Made by a program: the position numbers and the translations under genes. Source: Ailanthus altissimus (lineage: Eukaryota > Streptophyta > Magnoliopsida > Sapindales > Simaroubaceae). From it: 64,000 nt of DNA. The stretch is taken from the NCBI GenBank assembly GCA_946807835.1, contig OX327712.1:14712001-14776000 (forward strand), read 5' to 3'. Position 1 is the stretch's first letter. Each line of letters starts with the position of its first letter. Shown here one piece after another: positions 35,926-47,204 of the stretch. The notes under the pieces are model-generated. The model did no database searches. It worked only from the letters and a program-made list of their open reading frames with translations, and was not told the DNA's origin.

Positions 35926-37457
35926 AAATCCATCTATTGCAGCGTGATTCATTAGATTGCATACATCACTATGTACCAGTTCTAATAAGTTAGTGACACG
36001 ATGTCCAACACCAATAAAGAGAGATTTGGTCATCTTCCCTTAAATACAAGATTAAAAAACTAGATAAGATTCTATGATCAGATCCATTCTTAACTAGACG
36101 GGATAAGCGTTTTTACACTTATATGACATAATCTCATATGCCATAATTTCGTTTTATTTAAAGTTTCCGAGCTTCTACTAACACTAACCTGTACATTCAT
36201 GACATTTCTTGTTGTATCTAAAATATAATGCCTACTAATTAATTAATATTTAGCCAACAAAATATCATGCATATTATACAAATATAAATAACGGTTTCGA
36301 ACATACATATGATATCATTTACTGTCAAGTACAGTAAGGGATACATTTTGTCTGATAATACTAGGCACATAATAACAATTATACAATACAACAATTCTAT
36401 TACAAGGGAGAAGTAAATCAAAATATCCCATAACTTCGACCTGCAAGAAATCACTATTTCCAACACGAAGCTGTACTTCTCCAGGCTGCAACAATCTAAC
36501 TTCCTTCAAACCCTATAACACATTGCAAATGTAAGAAAGACTAGCAATATCTAATGCCCATCTATAAGTAGCATTAAATGCCAAAGAAATGTCAATGATA
36601 GGCAAGTATATACCTATGGGGATCTTCTTAATAATGGCAAGGTACCATAGGCAGTTGCGTTTTCAGTGCCCGTCTTCACTGCAATGGAAATATTTTTCTT
36701 TTGCTTTAGTCTTCTCTTAGGGCTTAGATATGAGTCGCTTCTGAGGACCCATTTTGGGTATGTATTTCACATTCTTTTTCATATTTCCTTTGGACTTCCC
36801 AGAAACCCTTGGGATAGAAGATGAAGTACCCTGTATGTAGAGGGTCATACCCCATTTGTTCATGTCTTTATGTGCTGTCTTAAGCATGTTATGCAGATCA
36901 GCATAAGTAAGGGTCAAATTTTGCATGTTAAAGTTCATGATGAACTGTGCAAATGACCCTGGAAGCGATTGGAGAATCAAACTATTCCCCTATGTATTAC
37001 TCAATACCATATCTATAGTCTCTAACATCTCAAAATATATAATAATCTTGATGATATAAGGACTAACAGGACTACCCTCTAGGAGTTTAGCCTGAAAGAG
37101 AGCCTTGACAACTTTGTATATATCGACCTGAGGCCTGACGCCAAAAAGCTTATTCAGGTGGATCATTATACTATCAGCATCATTCATGTGGACATGCTCT
37201 CTTTACAGCTCCGTAGACATCAAGGCTAGGATGCAAGATTTGACTTTCAAATCATCATTCATCCATTTCTGATATGTCTCTTTTTCCTTTGGAAAAGCAT
37301 AATAATAAATACCTCGGGGTAAGCACTGATTAATTACATACTCAAGCTTCTCAAAATTCAGAATTATTCTGAGATTCATTAGCCAGTCAAAATAGTTTTT
37401 TACACCCTTGAGTTGGTGTGCATCAAGAATGCAGACCAAAGGGTTACTTGAAGCCAT
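35926..37457 (-). mobile_element. Copia-3: truncated Copia (gag to pre-integrase only)
   Basis: Minus-strand gag starts at 37457 (MASSNPLVCILDAHQLKGVKN, WLMNLRIILNFEKLEYV). It continues in two more frames to 36717 (QSLPGSFAQFIMNFNMQNLT, the UBN2-type gag pattern). Next come a protease-region frame (36509-36315, EVRLLQPGEVQLRVGN), pre-integrase (LWHMRLCHIS) and the start of integrase (ELVHSDVCN) near 35990. The rest of pol and both LTRs are missing. Its right end abuts the 3' LTR fragment of Copia-4. Confidence 0.8.
36717..37457 (-). pseudogene. Copia-3 gag remnant
   Basis: Three successive frames (37457-37203, 37187-36990, 36980-36717), split by stops near 37203 and 36990. Content is DWLMNLRIIL, KWMNDDLKVKSCILALM, LNKLFGVRPQVDIYKVVKALF and LPGSFAQFIMNFN. 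The downstream zinc knuckle is not clearly readable. Confidence 0.8.
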
Positions 37458-37607
37458 TTAATGGGTCTTCCAAATTTGTTCCAAACATAACCATCACATT
37501 AAAAATGATTTTGGATCATAAATTTCACAAATCCCCTCTTTGATACAAAATCACTCTAACAACTCCAAAAGAGAAACCCAAGGATCCATCCTATCCATAT
37601 CACAACC

Positions 37608-38639
37608 TTAATTATAAGTTGTGATTCTAGTTAAGTTTATACGCAACCTGAACTTAACTGCAGACAACGGTTTAGTCAACATATCAGCAGGATTCTCTAA
37701 CGTCTGAATTTTACATAAACTAATAATCCTATTCTGCACAGTATTCCAAATGAAAAGCATCCTAACATCAATATATTTTGATCTTTCATGAAACATCTTA
37801 TGTTTACTTAGATCTATTACACTTTGGCTATCACAATGTATAAAAGTATTAACTTCATTTACAGCCAAAAGTTCAACACATATACCTTTCAGCCATATAG
37901 CTTCCTTGATTGATTCTCCTAACGCTATATACTTGGCTTCAGTAGTTGATAATGCTACAACATGCTGCAATACTAATTTTCAATATATGCTACATCCAAA
38001 CACTGTGAAGATACATCCAAATCAAGACCTTCAATTATCCAAGTCACTTACATAATCTAAGTCCACATAACATTTCACTATTTATTACATGTATCAACCA
38101 TTTTAAACAGTCAACCATAATGTGACATCCTCTTTAGATACCTAAGTATCCATTTCTTAGCCATCTAATGCTCTTTTTTCAAGATTAGGCATGTATCTAC
38201 TTACAACACTCACTGCTTGTACAAACCATAATATACATGATAGAACCCATAACACTTGCATACAATACCTTAAGCATTTGTAGTTTGTCTTCTTCAGTTT
38301 GTGGTGATTGAGATGTCGACACTTTGAAATGCATTGCTAATAGAGTTGACATAACTTTGGCACATACCATTGTTGAAACAAGAAAATAACATCACAGCCC
38401 CTTACTCTATCCATATCCAAAAAAATTTTAACTGATCTCAAATCTTTCATTTCAAACTCACGACCCAACTGATATTTCAGCTTATATATCTTTTCCATAT
38501 CATTACATGCAATTAATATATCATCAACATATATAATAAGATATATACGCTTACTGTTGTTCAATGCTTTGAAGTACACATATCTATTATACTTGCTCCT
38601 TATGAAGCCACAATGCAGCATAAAATCATTAAATCTCAT
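37608..38639 (-). pseudogene. Copia-4 reverse transcriptase / RNase H remnant
   Basis: The RT frame (38639-38337) has IYLIIYVDDILIACNDMEKI and MKDLRSVKIFLDMDR. The RNase H frame (37970-37608) has HVVALSTTEAKYIALGESIKEAIWLKG, HCDSQSVIDLSKHKMFHERSKYIDV and LENPADMLTKPL. The sequence between them is frameshifted. Confidence 0.88.
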
Positions 38640-38837
38640 ATATTATTGTCTCGAAAATTGCTTCAGCCCATATAAAGATTTCTTTAGCAAACAAGCATGA
38701 TCTTCTTTGCTCGATTATTCTTACTGCCATTTAACATAGTTTACACTCTCTATGGCTTCATCATATAATTTTTATTCATCATATTCTATAGTGTAAGTAG
38801 TGTTAAATGCATAGGCTATCAAATTTGCATGTGCATA

Positions 38838-40257
38838 TGATAGGGGGTTAATTAAGTCTAACATTTTCATCTTCTAAACTTAATATTTGTACGTAGAAAT
38901 TAAGATTATTTAGCTTTTGATGTATTTTATTATTATTTTTGTAAGTTTAGAGTCAATGGAGTAAATAAAGTTGAAACTCTAATGAAAATAAGCTAAAAAC
39001 ATTAAATTGCTAAAGTATATTCTACAATGAATTGCTACAGTAACAGCTACAGTGCCAGCACTGCAGCGCTTAAAATAGTATCTCAATGCCTAAAATAATA
39101 TCTCAGCGCCATAGCGCCCAGGATTCAGCATTGCGGCGTTTAACAGTAGTGGTGAACAGTACTGCGAGAATAATATTTTTACTATAGTAACTCGTGAACA
39201 GTAATCCTAACCTGACTTGTATTTGATATTTAACCCTAATTTGATGGCATAAACCTATAAATAGAATACCAAAAACCCTAATTAAAAGAGGGAGAAGAGG
39301 AAGAAAAGAAAAGAGACAAAAACTTAGAAAAGGAATTTACAACACAAAATCAAAGATCAAAGCCAAAGATTGAAGAACCAAGATCAAAATTCGAGCTTCA
39401 AGTCAAGATTGAGCGAGAAGCACATCAAAGAGTCACTTTGATTAGTTTTTCTTCTCTTTCTTTATCATTATGTTATTGTTCTTGTTGATCTTTATGAATT
39501 GGTTAGATACTTTTGATTTTGTGATGGGCTAAATTATTCATCTAGGGTTAGACTATATGAACCTAGTATGGATTTGAATTTTGTTAATTTTTAGTTTATG
39601 ATCTTAATATAATAGATTGATTCATTCTATCTTGTGTTTAATGCTTTCATTATACATGATCAATATTTTGAATGATTGAGGAATCATGATGAACTCGACA
39701 GAGGGATTCATGTGTTTAGCCTAGGATAGTTTGATGCATGATCATAGGGTAACAACTATGAGTTTCATCTAAGATAGACATATATCTAGGTGGCATGTAT
39801 GGTATAGTTTAGACTTGATCTTAATGAATTACATTCTGATTTGATTATCATAGACATATAGGTGATTATTAGAATGCGTAATATAGTCATTTGACCATCG
39901 ACAGAGACTTGTGATGAGATTAGTGTCTACGCTAACAATTGGTATTAAGAGATGAACTAAGAGGTTAACTAATAAGTTAATAAATTTAATGAAATATTAA
40001 GGGACGAGTCAAAATCCTAAATTATCTTTATTTGTGAATTCTACTCTTTACTTTTATTTAGTTTAATTGATAAAGTAGATTAGTTAAATAAATTTCAGAT
40101 TTTAGTTTTCTAAATAAAAGTCAAGTAGGTACAATTTAAGTACTTCATTTATAGAATTAGATCGCATAGTCCCTGTGGGATTAATATTTGGACTTAAAAT
40201 CCTATATTACTTGATTCGATAGCGTGCACTTATGCTTAACTAGTATAGCATCAATCA
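38838..40257 (+). mobile_element. Solo LTR inside Copia-4 pol, TSD GCATA
   Basis: A 1420-bp block with TG/CA ends (TGATAGGGGGTTAATT to CATCAATCA) and a perfect GCATA duplication (38833-38837 and 40258-40262). The plus orientation is favoured by the TATA-like CCTATAAATAGAA (about 39257) and the TCCCTGTGGGATTAATATT tract near the 3' end. It carries a CACTGCAGCGCT-rich patch (39050-39150). No coding content. The superfamily is uncertain; the composition is gypsy-like. Confidence 0.85.
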
Positions 40258-40343
40258 GCATACCTTCTCGGTGGTCGAACAACTCTCCCTTGCGAATCTT
40301 TTGCTAGCTGGTACTCTTTAAATTCAGCTTCAGGAATGCTAGA

Positions 40344-41433
40344 CTATAATGGTGCTATTTCAAAGGAACCTTCAAGTTCTTGTTCTTCATGTGCTTCATC
40401 ATTGAAGTGCTGACCCAAAGAAGTGCTAAGTCTCAAATTATATACCACTTCATAATGCCCAGTTTTAGATTCAAAAATTAAACTTGGTACATTTTCAGGC
40501 TTCTTCAACATTGAATCTAGATTGGTTTTTAATAATGTAGATTCATTGAACGTCACATCCTTACTAATAATACTGTTATGTGGCTTAAGATCAGTACACT
40601 ACACTTTGTATCCTTTAACACCTTCTGGATATCCAATAAATATTCATTCAAGGCTCTTGGTTCTAATTTACCTTACTTAATGTGTACAAATACATGGCAT
40701 CCAAATACCATCAGGTGATTATATTTTAAAGTGCTTCAAAACCATTTCTATTATGACGTCATCAAGCTAATAGCTAAGGAAGGACTTCAATTTATCAAAT
40801 AAGCTGCTATTACTGCGGCCTCCCCCATTCTAAGTATTTTGATTTTCTTACTAGTTTGATTCTCCACAAGTGCTTCCTATTGATGGAATGTTTCAAACAC
40901 CCGCTCTTTACTCTTCAACACATAAACCACAACTTTCTTGAATAATTATAAATGAATGAAAAAAACTACCATGCACCACCATAAGTGACGATTTGTGTAA
41001 GTCTCTAAAGTTTAGAATGTATGTAATCTAGAGAGCCCTTGGTGTTGTGTTTACTCATGTTGAAATTAACTCTATGAATTTTTTCAAGTACACAATATTC
41101 ACAAAACTCCGTTAGTTGGATGTTATCATTACCAAATACACCCTGATTATACATCTCCTTTAGACCTCTCTTACCCAAGTACCCTAATCTCAAATGTCAT
41201 AACTTAGTCTACATATTCTCATTATCAACAAAGAAAGATACAGAACCAATGACAGACTCTCCACTCAACACATATAACCAACCTTTTATTACAACTATTG
41301 AACCCTTAATTACTTTCAATATACCATTCCCATCTTTAAATGTGCAACCGAATTGATCAAACATGCCTAAAGAAATTAAATTTCTTTTAAAATTAGGTAT
41401 ATGCCTTATAGCTAACAACTCTCTCACTTTCAT
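40344..41433 (-). pseudogene. Copia-4 protease-linker / integrase remnant
   Basis: Frames 41433-41209 (ELLAIRHIPNFKRNLISLGMFD), 41193-41005 (RLGYLGKRGLKEM, FCEYCVLEKIHRVNF, the HHCC region) and 40556-40344 (DVTFNESTLLK, the integrase-RT linker). The integrase core between 41000 and 40560 is damaged by many stops. Confidence 0.82.
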
Positions 41434-41843
41434 TATGTAATCTCAGTCTAATACTACTCATCCTAATGACTTAACAAGCCATATTATTGCCTATTAATAC
41501 TTTATAATAATTAATGGACTGATAGCTAGTGAACAAGACTTTATTTGGACACATATTGAAAATGCATTTGGAGTTTAAAATCCACTCACTGGTGTTCTGC
41601 CCATTTGAAGCAACTAATGTTTCTACAACTTTAGTCTTGTTGATAAACTATAACTACATCTGCTTTAGGTCTTTTCTCTTGATACTTGGCTTTTCTTTTC
41701 AAATAATCCCTCAGAAAACGGTCTTCTTTCTTGCAGAAGTAACACTTCTTGGATTTTCACCTTGATTCTAATCTTGATGAATATCTCACTTTAGTTTCTC
41801 TACTCTCAACTCTTCCCCTCAAAACAAATACAATTACAGAATT

Positions 41844-42061
41844 TTATTGTTGTTGTTCTAAAATCTTGATTAACTCCTTTAAGTTTATGGCTGCTCTAAC
41901 ATCTTTCATTGTCAATGACTCTCTTGCATATAAGAGAGTATCAACAAAATGCTCATAACTTTTAGAAAATAAACTCAATAATAAAATTCCCTTGTCTTCA
42001 TCACTGATTTTGACATTGACAGTCTCCAAATCAATGACAGCCTTATTGAAAGAATCAATGT
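41844..42061 (-). pseudogene. Copia-4 gag, downstream half
   Basis: Reads METVNVKISDEDKGILLLS and FVDTLLYARESLTMKDVRAAI, the UBN2-type gag core. It continues directly from the gag half on the other side of Copia-5 once the AATGT duplication is collapsed. Confidence 0.85.
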
Positions 42062-42062
42062 A

Positions 42063-42274
42063 TGGTAAATTCTCTTTCTACTTCATTTGATTGCGGTGAA
42101 AATATATAAATATATACAAAATATATGAATCTATCCTATAAAAGTTTAATAATTTCTATTAACTACAAATAAATAGAAATTATTACTAGATCCTATTACT
42201 ATACAAAGATTTTCTATTTTTACATCCCTACAAATCAAGACCAATTACTCTTAATTATAATAGAATCTTCAACA
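42063..42274 (-). repeat. Copia-5 3' LTR
   Basis: A 212-bp LTR, TGGTAAATTCTC to ATCTTCAACA on the plus strand. It is close to the other LTR at 45917-46127. Confidence 0.88.
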
Positions 42275-42299
42275 CTCCTCCTTAAGTTAGATGTAAGAG

Positions 42300-43440
42300 A
42301 TATGTCATTCCTAACTTATATAAGATACTTTAAATGACTGATGCTAAATATCTTTGGTAAGGATATCGGTGAGTTGTCCATCGGTAGGAATATATAGTGT
42401 GCATATCAACTTACTATCTAATTTCTCTTTGATAAAATATCTGTCCACTTTCATGTGTTTAGTTCTATCATGCTACACTAGATTGTGCGCTATTCTAATG
42501 GCAGATTTATTATCACAGTACAACCTCATTGGCTCATTCTATTTGATCTTTAAATCTTTTAAAATAATCTTCATCCATAACAATTTACAAATTCCAAGGG
42601 CCATTGATTTAAACTCTGTTTCTGCACTTAACCTTGACACAACGTTCTACTTTTTACTTTTTCATGTTACAAGATTTCCTCCCAGTAAATTACAATAACC
42701 TGAAGTTGACCTTCTATCCGTTAAAACACCAACATAATTTGCATCTATATAACATTCAAATTTTAGATTCTTGTACTTCTTGTATAGAATTTCTTTACCA
42801 GGAGCAGACTTTAAGTATCTGAGCACTTTATAGATTGCCTAAAGATGTGAATCCTTCGGGTTGTACAAGACCTTTATCAACTGTGAATCCTTCTTTATCA
42901 TTGTCAAGCTTATGCTTTAGATCAATATGTGTCTCATATAGTTTGTTGCCTATCATCCCTGTTTCTTTTAGAAGATCAAGAATATACTTTTGTTAGGAGA
43001 TAAAAATTCCTTTTTTTGAATGTGCCACCTCTATGCCAAGGAAATATTTTAACTTTCCAAATTCTTTGATTTCAAATTCTAAAACAAGTCTTTTTCGCAA
43101 CATTTCCTTCTCAATATGATCATCATCTATTATTATAATGTCGTCTACATAAATAATTAAGGAAGTAACTCCTATTGAAGTGGAGTGTTTTAATGAACAA
43201 AGTATGATCTCCCTGACTTTGTCGATATCCCATTGAGATCATGGCTTTTGTGAACCTTCCGAACTAGGCTCTAGGTGCTTATCTTAAGTCGTAGAGTGCC
43301 TTTTTCAACTTGCAAATTTGGTTATGAGAAAAAAAGTGATTAAATCCTGGTGGTGGATCCATAAAAACCTCTTCTTTCAACTCGCTATGTAAGAAGGCAT
43401 TCTTTACATCATATTATTGCATACACCACCTAAAATTAGA
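42300..43440 (-). pseudogene. Copia-5 reverse transcriptase / RNase H remnant
   Basis: The minus strand shows CKLKKALY and FGRFTKAMISMGYRQSQGDHTLF near 43330-43190 (RT palm entry). Near 42540-42380 it shows LCDNKSAIRIAHN and DRTKHMKVDRYFIKEKL, ending TDGQLTDILTK (RNase H end). Many stops lie between. Confidence 0.75.
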
Positions 43441-44406
43441 TGCTAAAGAAAATAAAATTTGAATGGTGTTCATCTTAGCTAATGGGGCAAATGTCTCTTA
43501 ATAGTTTATCCCAAATATTTGTGTATATCCCTTTGCAACTAGCCTAGCTTTATACCTTTGAAAATGACCATCGGCCTTGTACTTTAAGGCATAAACTCAC
43601 TTACATCTTTTTTTTTTTCCTTTGGTAACTCATCTATTTTCGACGTTTGATTTTTTTCTAGGGCATTCATCTCTTCTCTCATAGCAATTTTCAAATTCTC
43701 ATAGTATAAGATTTTTGAAATGGATATAATGCTTATTTTTGACAAGAAAACTTTATATGATGGTGAGAAATTTTTTAAGGACATAAAATTAGCTATAAAA
43801 TATAAAGGGATTTTCAGTGCATTCTTTTACTACTTTCCTAGTGGCAATTGGTTGATCAAGATCATTGATATTAGAAGCAAATAAAGATTGATGAGAGGGT
43901 TCATTATCGTGGTTAGGTTTGGATTCTTGAGCTTGCAAGAGTGTTTGGAAAGGCTGCATATTTCTTCTATATACCTGAAGTGGTCAGGCAGCAATAGTTT
44001 CTAGTTGATTCGGTTATTGTAAAGACTTATTAACAAGATTTAGAGACTCACTTTGTTACTAATCTGGTATGGTTGAATGCTCATTATCTAGATTTTGTGA
44101 TGGAGACTCAAATGAAGACTCATTAATAAGATTTTGAGACTCACTTTGCTACTAATCTGGTATGGCTAAATGCTCATTATCTAGATTTTGCAATGAAGAC
44201 TCAAATAAAGATGAAATGAAAGGGAATTATTGCTACCGAGCTGAGATTTGGAATGAAAAAGTATCAAAATCATCATTCTTATTTTCTTTGTAAATGTTCT
44301 CCCCTAGAAAATAAGAATTATTAAAATAAGATTGTTTCTCATCAAAAGTAACATCCTTTGACACAAAGATTTTTATTAAGGGTGGATGATAGCATTTGTA
44401 ACCTTT

Positions 44407-45577
44407 TTATGTGATAGAATATAATATGAAAATATATTTGAGGGCTATAAGATCAATTTTACTTCGTTGATGTTTATGAATATGAACATAGGAGACACAC
44501 CCAAAAATTCTTGGAGGGATTTTAGAAAAAAAGTTATTCTTTGGAATTTGTTTTGACATATTGTTTAAAGAACTTTTGAAATTAATAACTTTTGAAGGTA
44601 TTCTATTTATCAAATAAGTGGAGGCTTAAATAGCCTCTCCCAATAATTTTTTAGAACTTGATTTTAGAAAAGTAATGCTTGATTAATTTTAAGAAGATGT
44701 CTATTATTTCTCTCTATTAACCCGTTTTGCTGAGGGGTATCAATACAAGATGATTGATGAATGATCCTTTATTTTTCAAAGTATGGTGACAAAATTTGAT
44801 TGAAATAATCCCTAACATTATCAGTTTTAATACCTTTAATGCTAACCCCGAATTAGTTTTCTTTATCATACTTGTGAAGATTGGAAAGATATTACTCATA
44901 TCAGATTTTCTTTTGAGGAGATAAACCCAAGTCATTCGGGTGCAATCATTAATAAACGTCATAAATCCTTTTGCTCTTGAAATATTAAGAATTTTATATG
45001 GCCCCCATAGATCAAATTGAATTATAGTAAATGGAGATAAAGATCTTGAATCACCTAAAGGAAATGGCACTCTATATTGCTTTGCAAACTCACAAATTTC
45101 ACAATGAAATTGTTCAATATCAAGATTCTTAAATAAAGATGGAAACATTTTCTTAAGAGTCTTAAATGATGGATATCCTAAATGACGATTATGATGATTC
45201 CAAATATCATCTTTGTTAGAATTGATTGAAATAAAGGATAGAGATAAAGGGTTACTATAGTTGCCTTGTTATTCTAGAATGTACAGTCTGTCCTTGACTC
45301 TAGCTTACCCAATCACCTTCCCTGTAGCTTGGTCTTAAAATATGCAGTGATCATAAAAGAAAGTAACACAACAATTTAAGTCCTTAATTATTTAATGGAT
45401 AAATAATAAATTGACAGCAAGATTAGGAATATGCAACACATTTTTAAGAGAGAATAAGGGATTAAGAGAAACTATCCCTTGGCCTACAACTGTGGTTAAG
45501 GATCCATCAGCCACTTTGATTTTATTGGTACTAGGACAAAGTTGATAAGATGTGAAAGAATCTACAAAATAAGTCAA
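44407..45577 (-). pseudogene. Copia-5 protease / integrase remnant
   Basis: A protease-side frame (45577-45392: DSFTSYQLCPSTNKIKVADG, VLHIPNLAVNLLF) is preceded by WVIDS near 45610. An integrase frame (45148-44717) has FHCEICEFAKQYRVPFP, QFDLWGP and FINDCTRMTWVYLLKRKS. A linker frame (44613-44407) has IPPRIFGCVSYVHIH. In integrase, FIDD is changed to FIND. Confidence 0.83.
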
Positions 45578-45916
45578 GTAATATGTTGCAATGAGTCAAT
45601 GACCTAGGTGCTAGAATCACCTTTATTTGAGGCATTAAAGGCATGAGAAAATAAAATTTTACCATTTTGAGTAAGAGAGCATGACCCATATAGTTTCTCC
45701 AATGCTTTGAGTAAGATTCTTAGGCGTTCAACCTCCTCTTTATTGAGTCTTACCACTTATAGTGTGTTGAGTTCTCTTTGAGAGCTTTTTGGAAATTCAT
45801 ACATGATTAAGGATTGAACAAGTTTTATAGGCTAGAAAACAAAAAACGATTGGGCAGAAAAGAAAGTAGGAGGAATTTTTTCTTCTTCAAAACCCTAGTT
45901 AGGCTCTGATACCATA

Positions 45917-46127
45917 TGGTGAATTCTCTTTCTACTTCATTTGATTGCAGCAAAAATACATGAATATATACATAATATATTAATCTATCATAAAAAGTTT
46001 AACAATTGCTATTAACTATAAATAAATGGAAATTATTACCATATCCTATTACTATACAAAGAGTTTCTATTTTTACATCCTTACAAATCATGACCAATTA
46101 CTCTTAATTATAACAAAATCTTCAACA
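45917..46127 (-). repeat. Copia-5 5' LTR
   Basis: A 211-bp LTR that abuts the intact tRNA-iMet primer-binding site. Flanked on the outside by AATGT. Confidence 0.88.
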
Positions 46128-46128
46128 T

Positions 46129-46506
46129 AATGTGTTCATTGAATGAACCACCCTCAACCAAAGACAACTAGAACAAATTTTTCTTAAGATATAATCGGAT
46201 TGCAAGAGACTTAGTCATATATAACTTATCAAATCTTTTTCACAAACATAATGCAGATTTCTCTTTACCCACTTTTCTCAAAACTTCATCACCCAAACTC
46301 AAAATAATTTCACCTCATGCCTTTGTATTAATGGTTTCAGGATCCATGTTGATTTTAGATGTTGTAGGTTTATCATTAGTACTAGAGGATTCCTTAATGG
46401 CTAATTTTAATCATTGACTCTCTAACAAAATCAACATCTTAAACTTCTATATATTGAAATCATTTTACCCTGTAAATTTCTCTACTTTATGCTTATGTAT
46501 TGCCAT
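46129..46506 (-). pseudogene. Copia-4 gag, upstream half
   Basis: Starts ATG at 46506 and reads HKHKVEKFTG, stop, NDFNI, stop, KFKMLILLESQ and LKLAIKESSSTNDKP. The pattern FxGxNxxxWKxKMxxLL is the usual Copia gag opening. Two Trp codons appear changed to stops. Confidence 0.8.
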
Positions 46507-46552
46507 GTTTAGCAAAACAAACACATAGCCAATACAAACTCTTATTCTAGTT

Positions 46553-47125
46553 TGTGGAGTTTAACACACAGTAAAATACGTAGAGTATACAATTGATGAA
46601 GTAGAATACATAACCAACCAACCAAGAACAACAAGTTAAATACAAGAGCTAATAATGTGCAGTAGAAAAAATACAAAAAATATACCATACCAAGATACAA
46701 AATTAAATAGTTTAGCAATGTACTTACGTTCATGGTAAATTAAGGATTCAAGTCTCTCTTATTAATATTTAATTATAAGAGAATCAATCTTGAAAGATAA
46801 AGAAATGATACAAATTTAATTCGGAGTTGTAAAATTTATTTTACAGTATTTTTCAAGTGTATTTTTGAGTGCTACAAACCCTAGGCATAATGGGAGTATA
46901 TATAAAAAGTGAGCAAGGCCGCGACATTGGAAAAAATCAATCCAACACTGCAGTGCCAGTACTTGAGAAAATTTCCCTTGTCATCCTCTGCTATCCGCCA
47001 CTGTTCCATCCATTTCCAACTTGTTTCACGCTTGTTTCTAACTCCAACTTGATTCTAACTTATTTTTAAATTTGTTTCAAATATAACCATCACATTAAAC
47101 ATTATTTTGGATCACAAATTCCACA
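46553..47125 (-). repeat. Copia-4 5' LTR
   Basis: A 573-bp LTR with perfect 6-bp inverted ends TGTGGA/TCCACA. Its 5' end matches the 63-bp 3' LTR fragment at 37467-37529. It contains an isolated CACTGCAGTGCC motif near 46950. Just to its right lies EGY1 intron 1. Confidence 0.85.
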
Positions 47126-47204
47126 ATAACTTAAGGTTAGACAAACATTTAAAACATCGTAAATGTACAACGAGACCAAAGAAAATTTTGAAGAAAAAAT
47201 GTAC

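Larger units (their letters stand above)
42062..46128 (-). mobile_element. Copia-5: small Copia nested in Copia-4 gag, TSD AATGT
   Basis: A 4.07-kb minus-strand Copia with about 212-bp LTRs (42063-42274, 45917-46127). It has a perfect tRNA-iMet primer-binding site TGGTATCAGAGC (plus-strand 45903-45914) and a polypurine AAGGAGGAG tract (42275-42283). AATGT flanks both ends (42057-42061, 46129-46133). The LTRs each carry one extra base at the outer edge relative to TG/CA. Gag is largely missing: only a protease-side piece follows the PBS. Integrase and RT are heavily mutated. Confidence 0.9.
37467..47125 (-). mobile_element. Copia-4: Copia element in EGY1 intron 1, hit by two later insertions
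   Basis: The 5' LTR at 46553-47125 has TGTGGA/TCCACA ends. Gag starts at 46506 (KVEKFTG, then a knuckle near 41705-41745 with His and last Cys changed). Integrase, RT and RNase H follow on the minus strand down to 37608. A polypurine tract (AAAGAGGGGA, 37531-37541) leads into only the first 63 bp of a 3' LTR (37529-37467). Gag is interrupted by Copia-5 (42062-46128) and pol by a solo LTR (38838-40257). Removing both by eye restores gag (SFNEHIDSFNKAVIDL) and pol (RRYAHANLIAYAFNTT) continuity. The PBS next to the LTR (TAGAATAAGAG) is a degraded iMet type. Confidence 0.87.
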
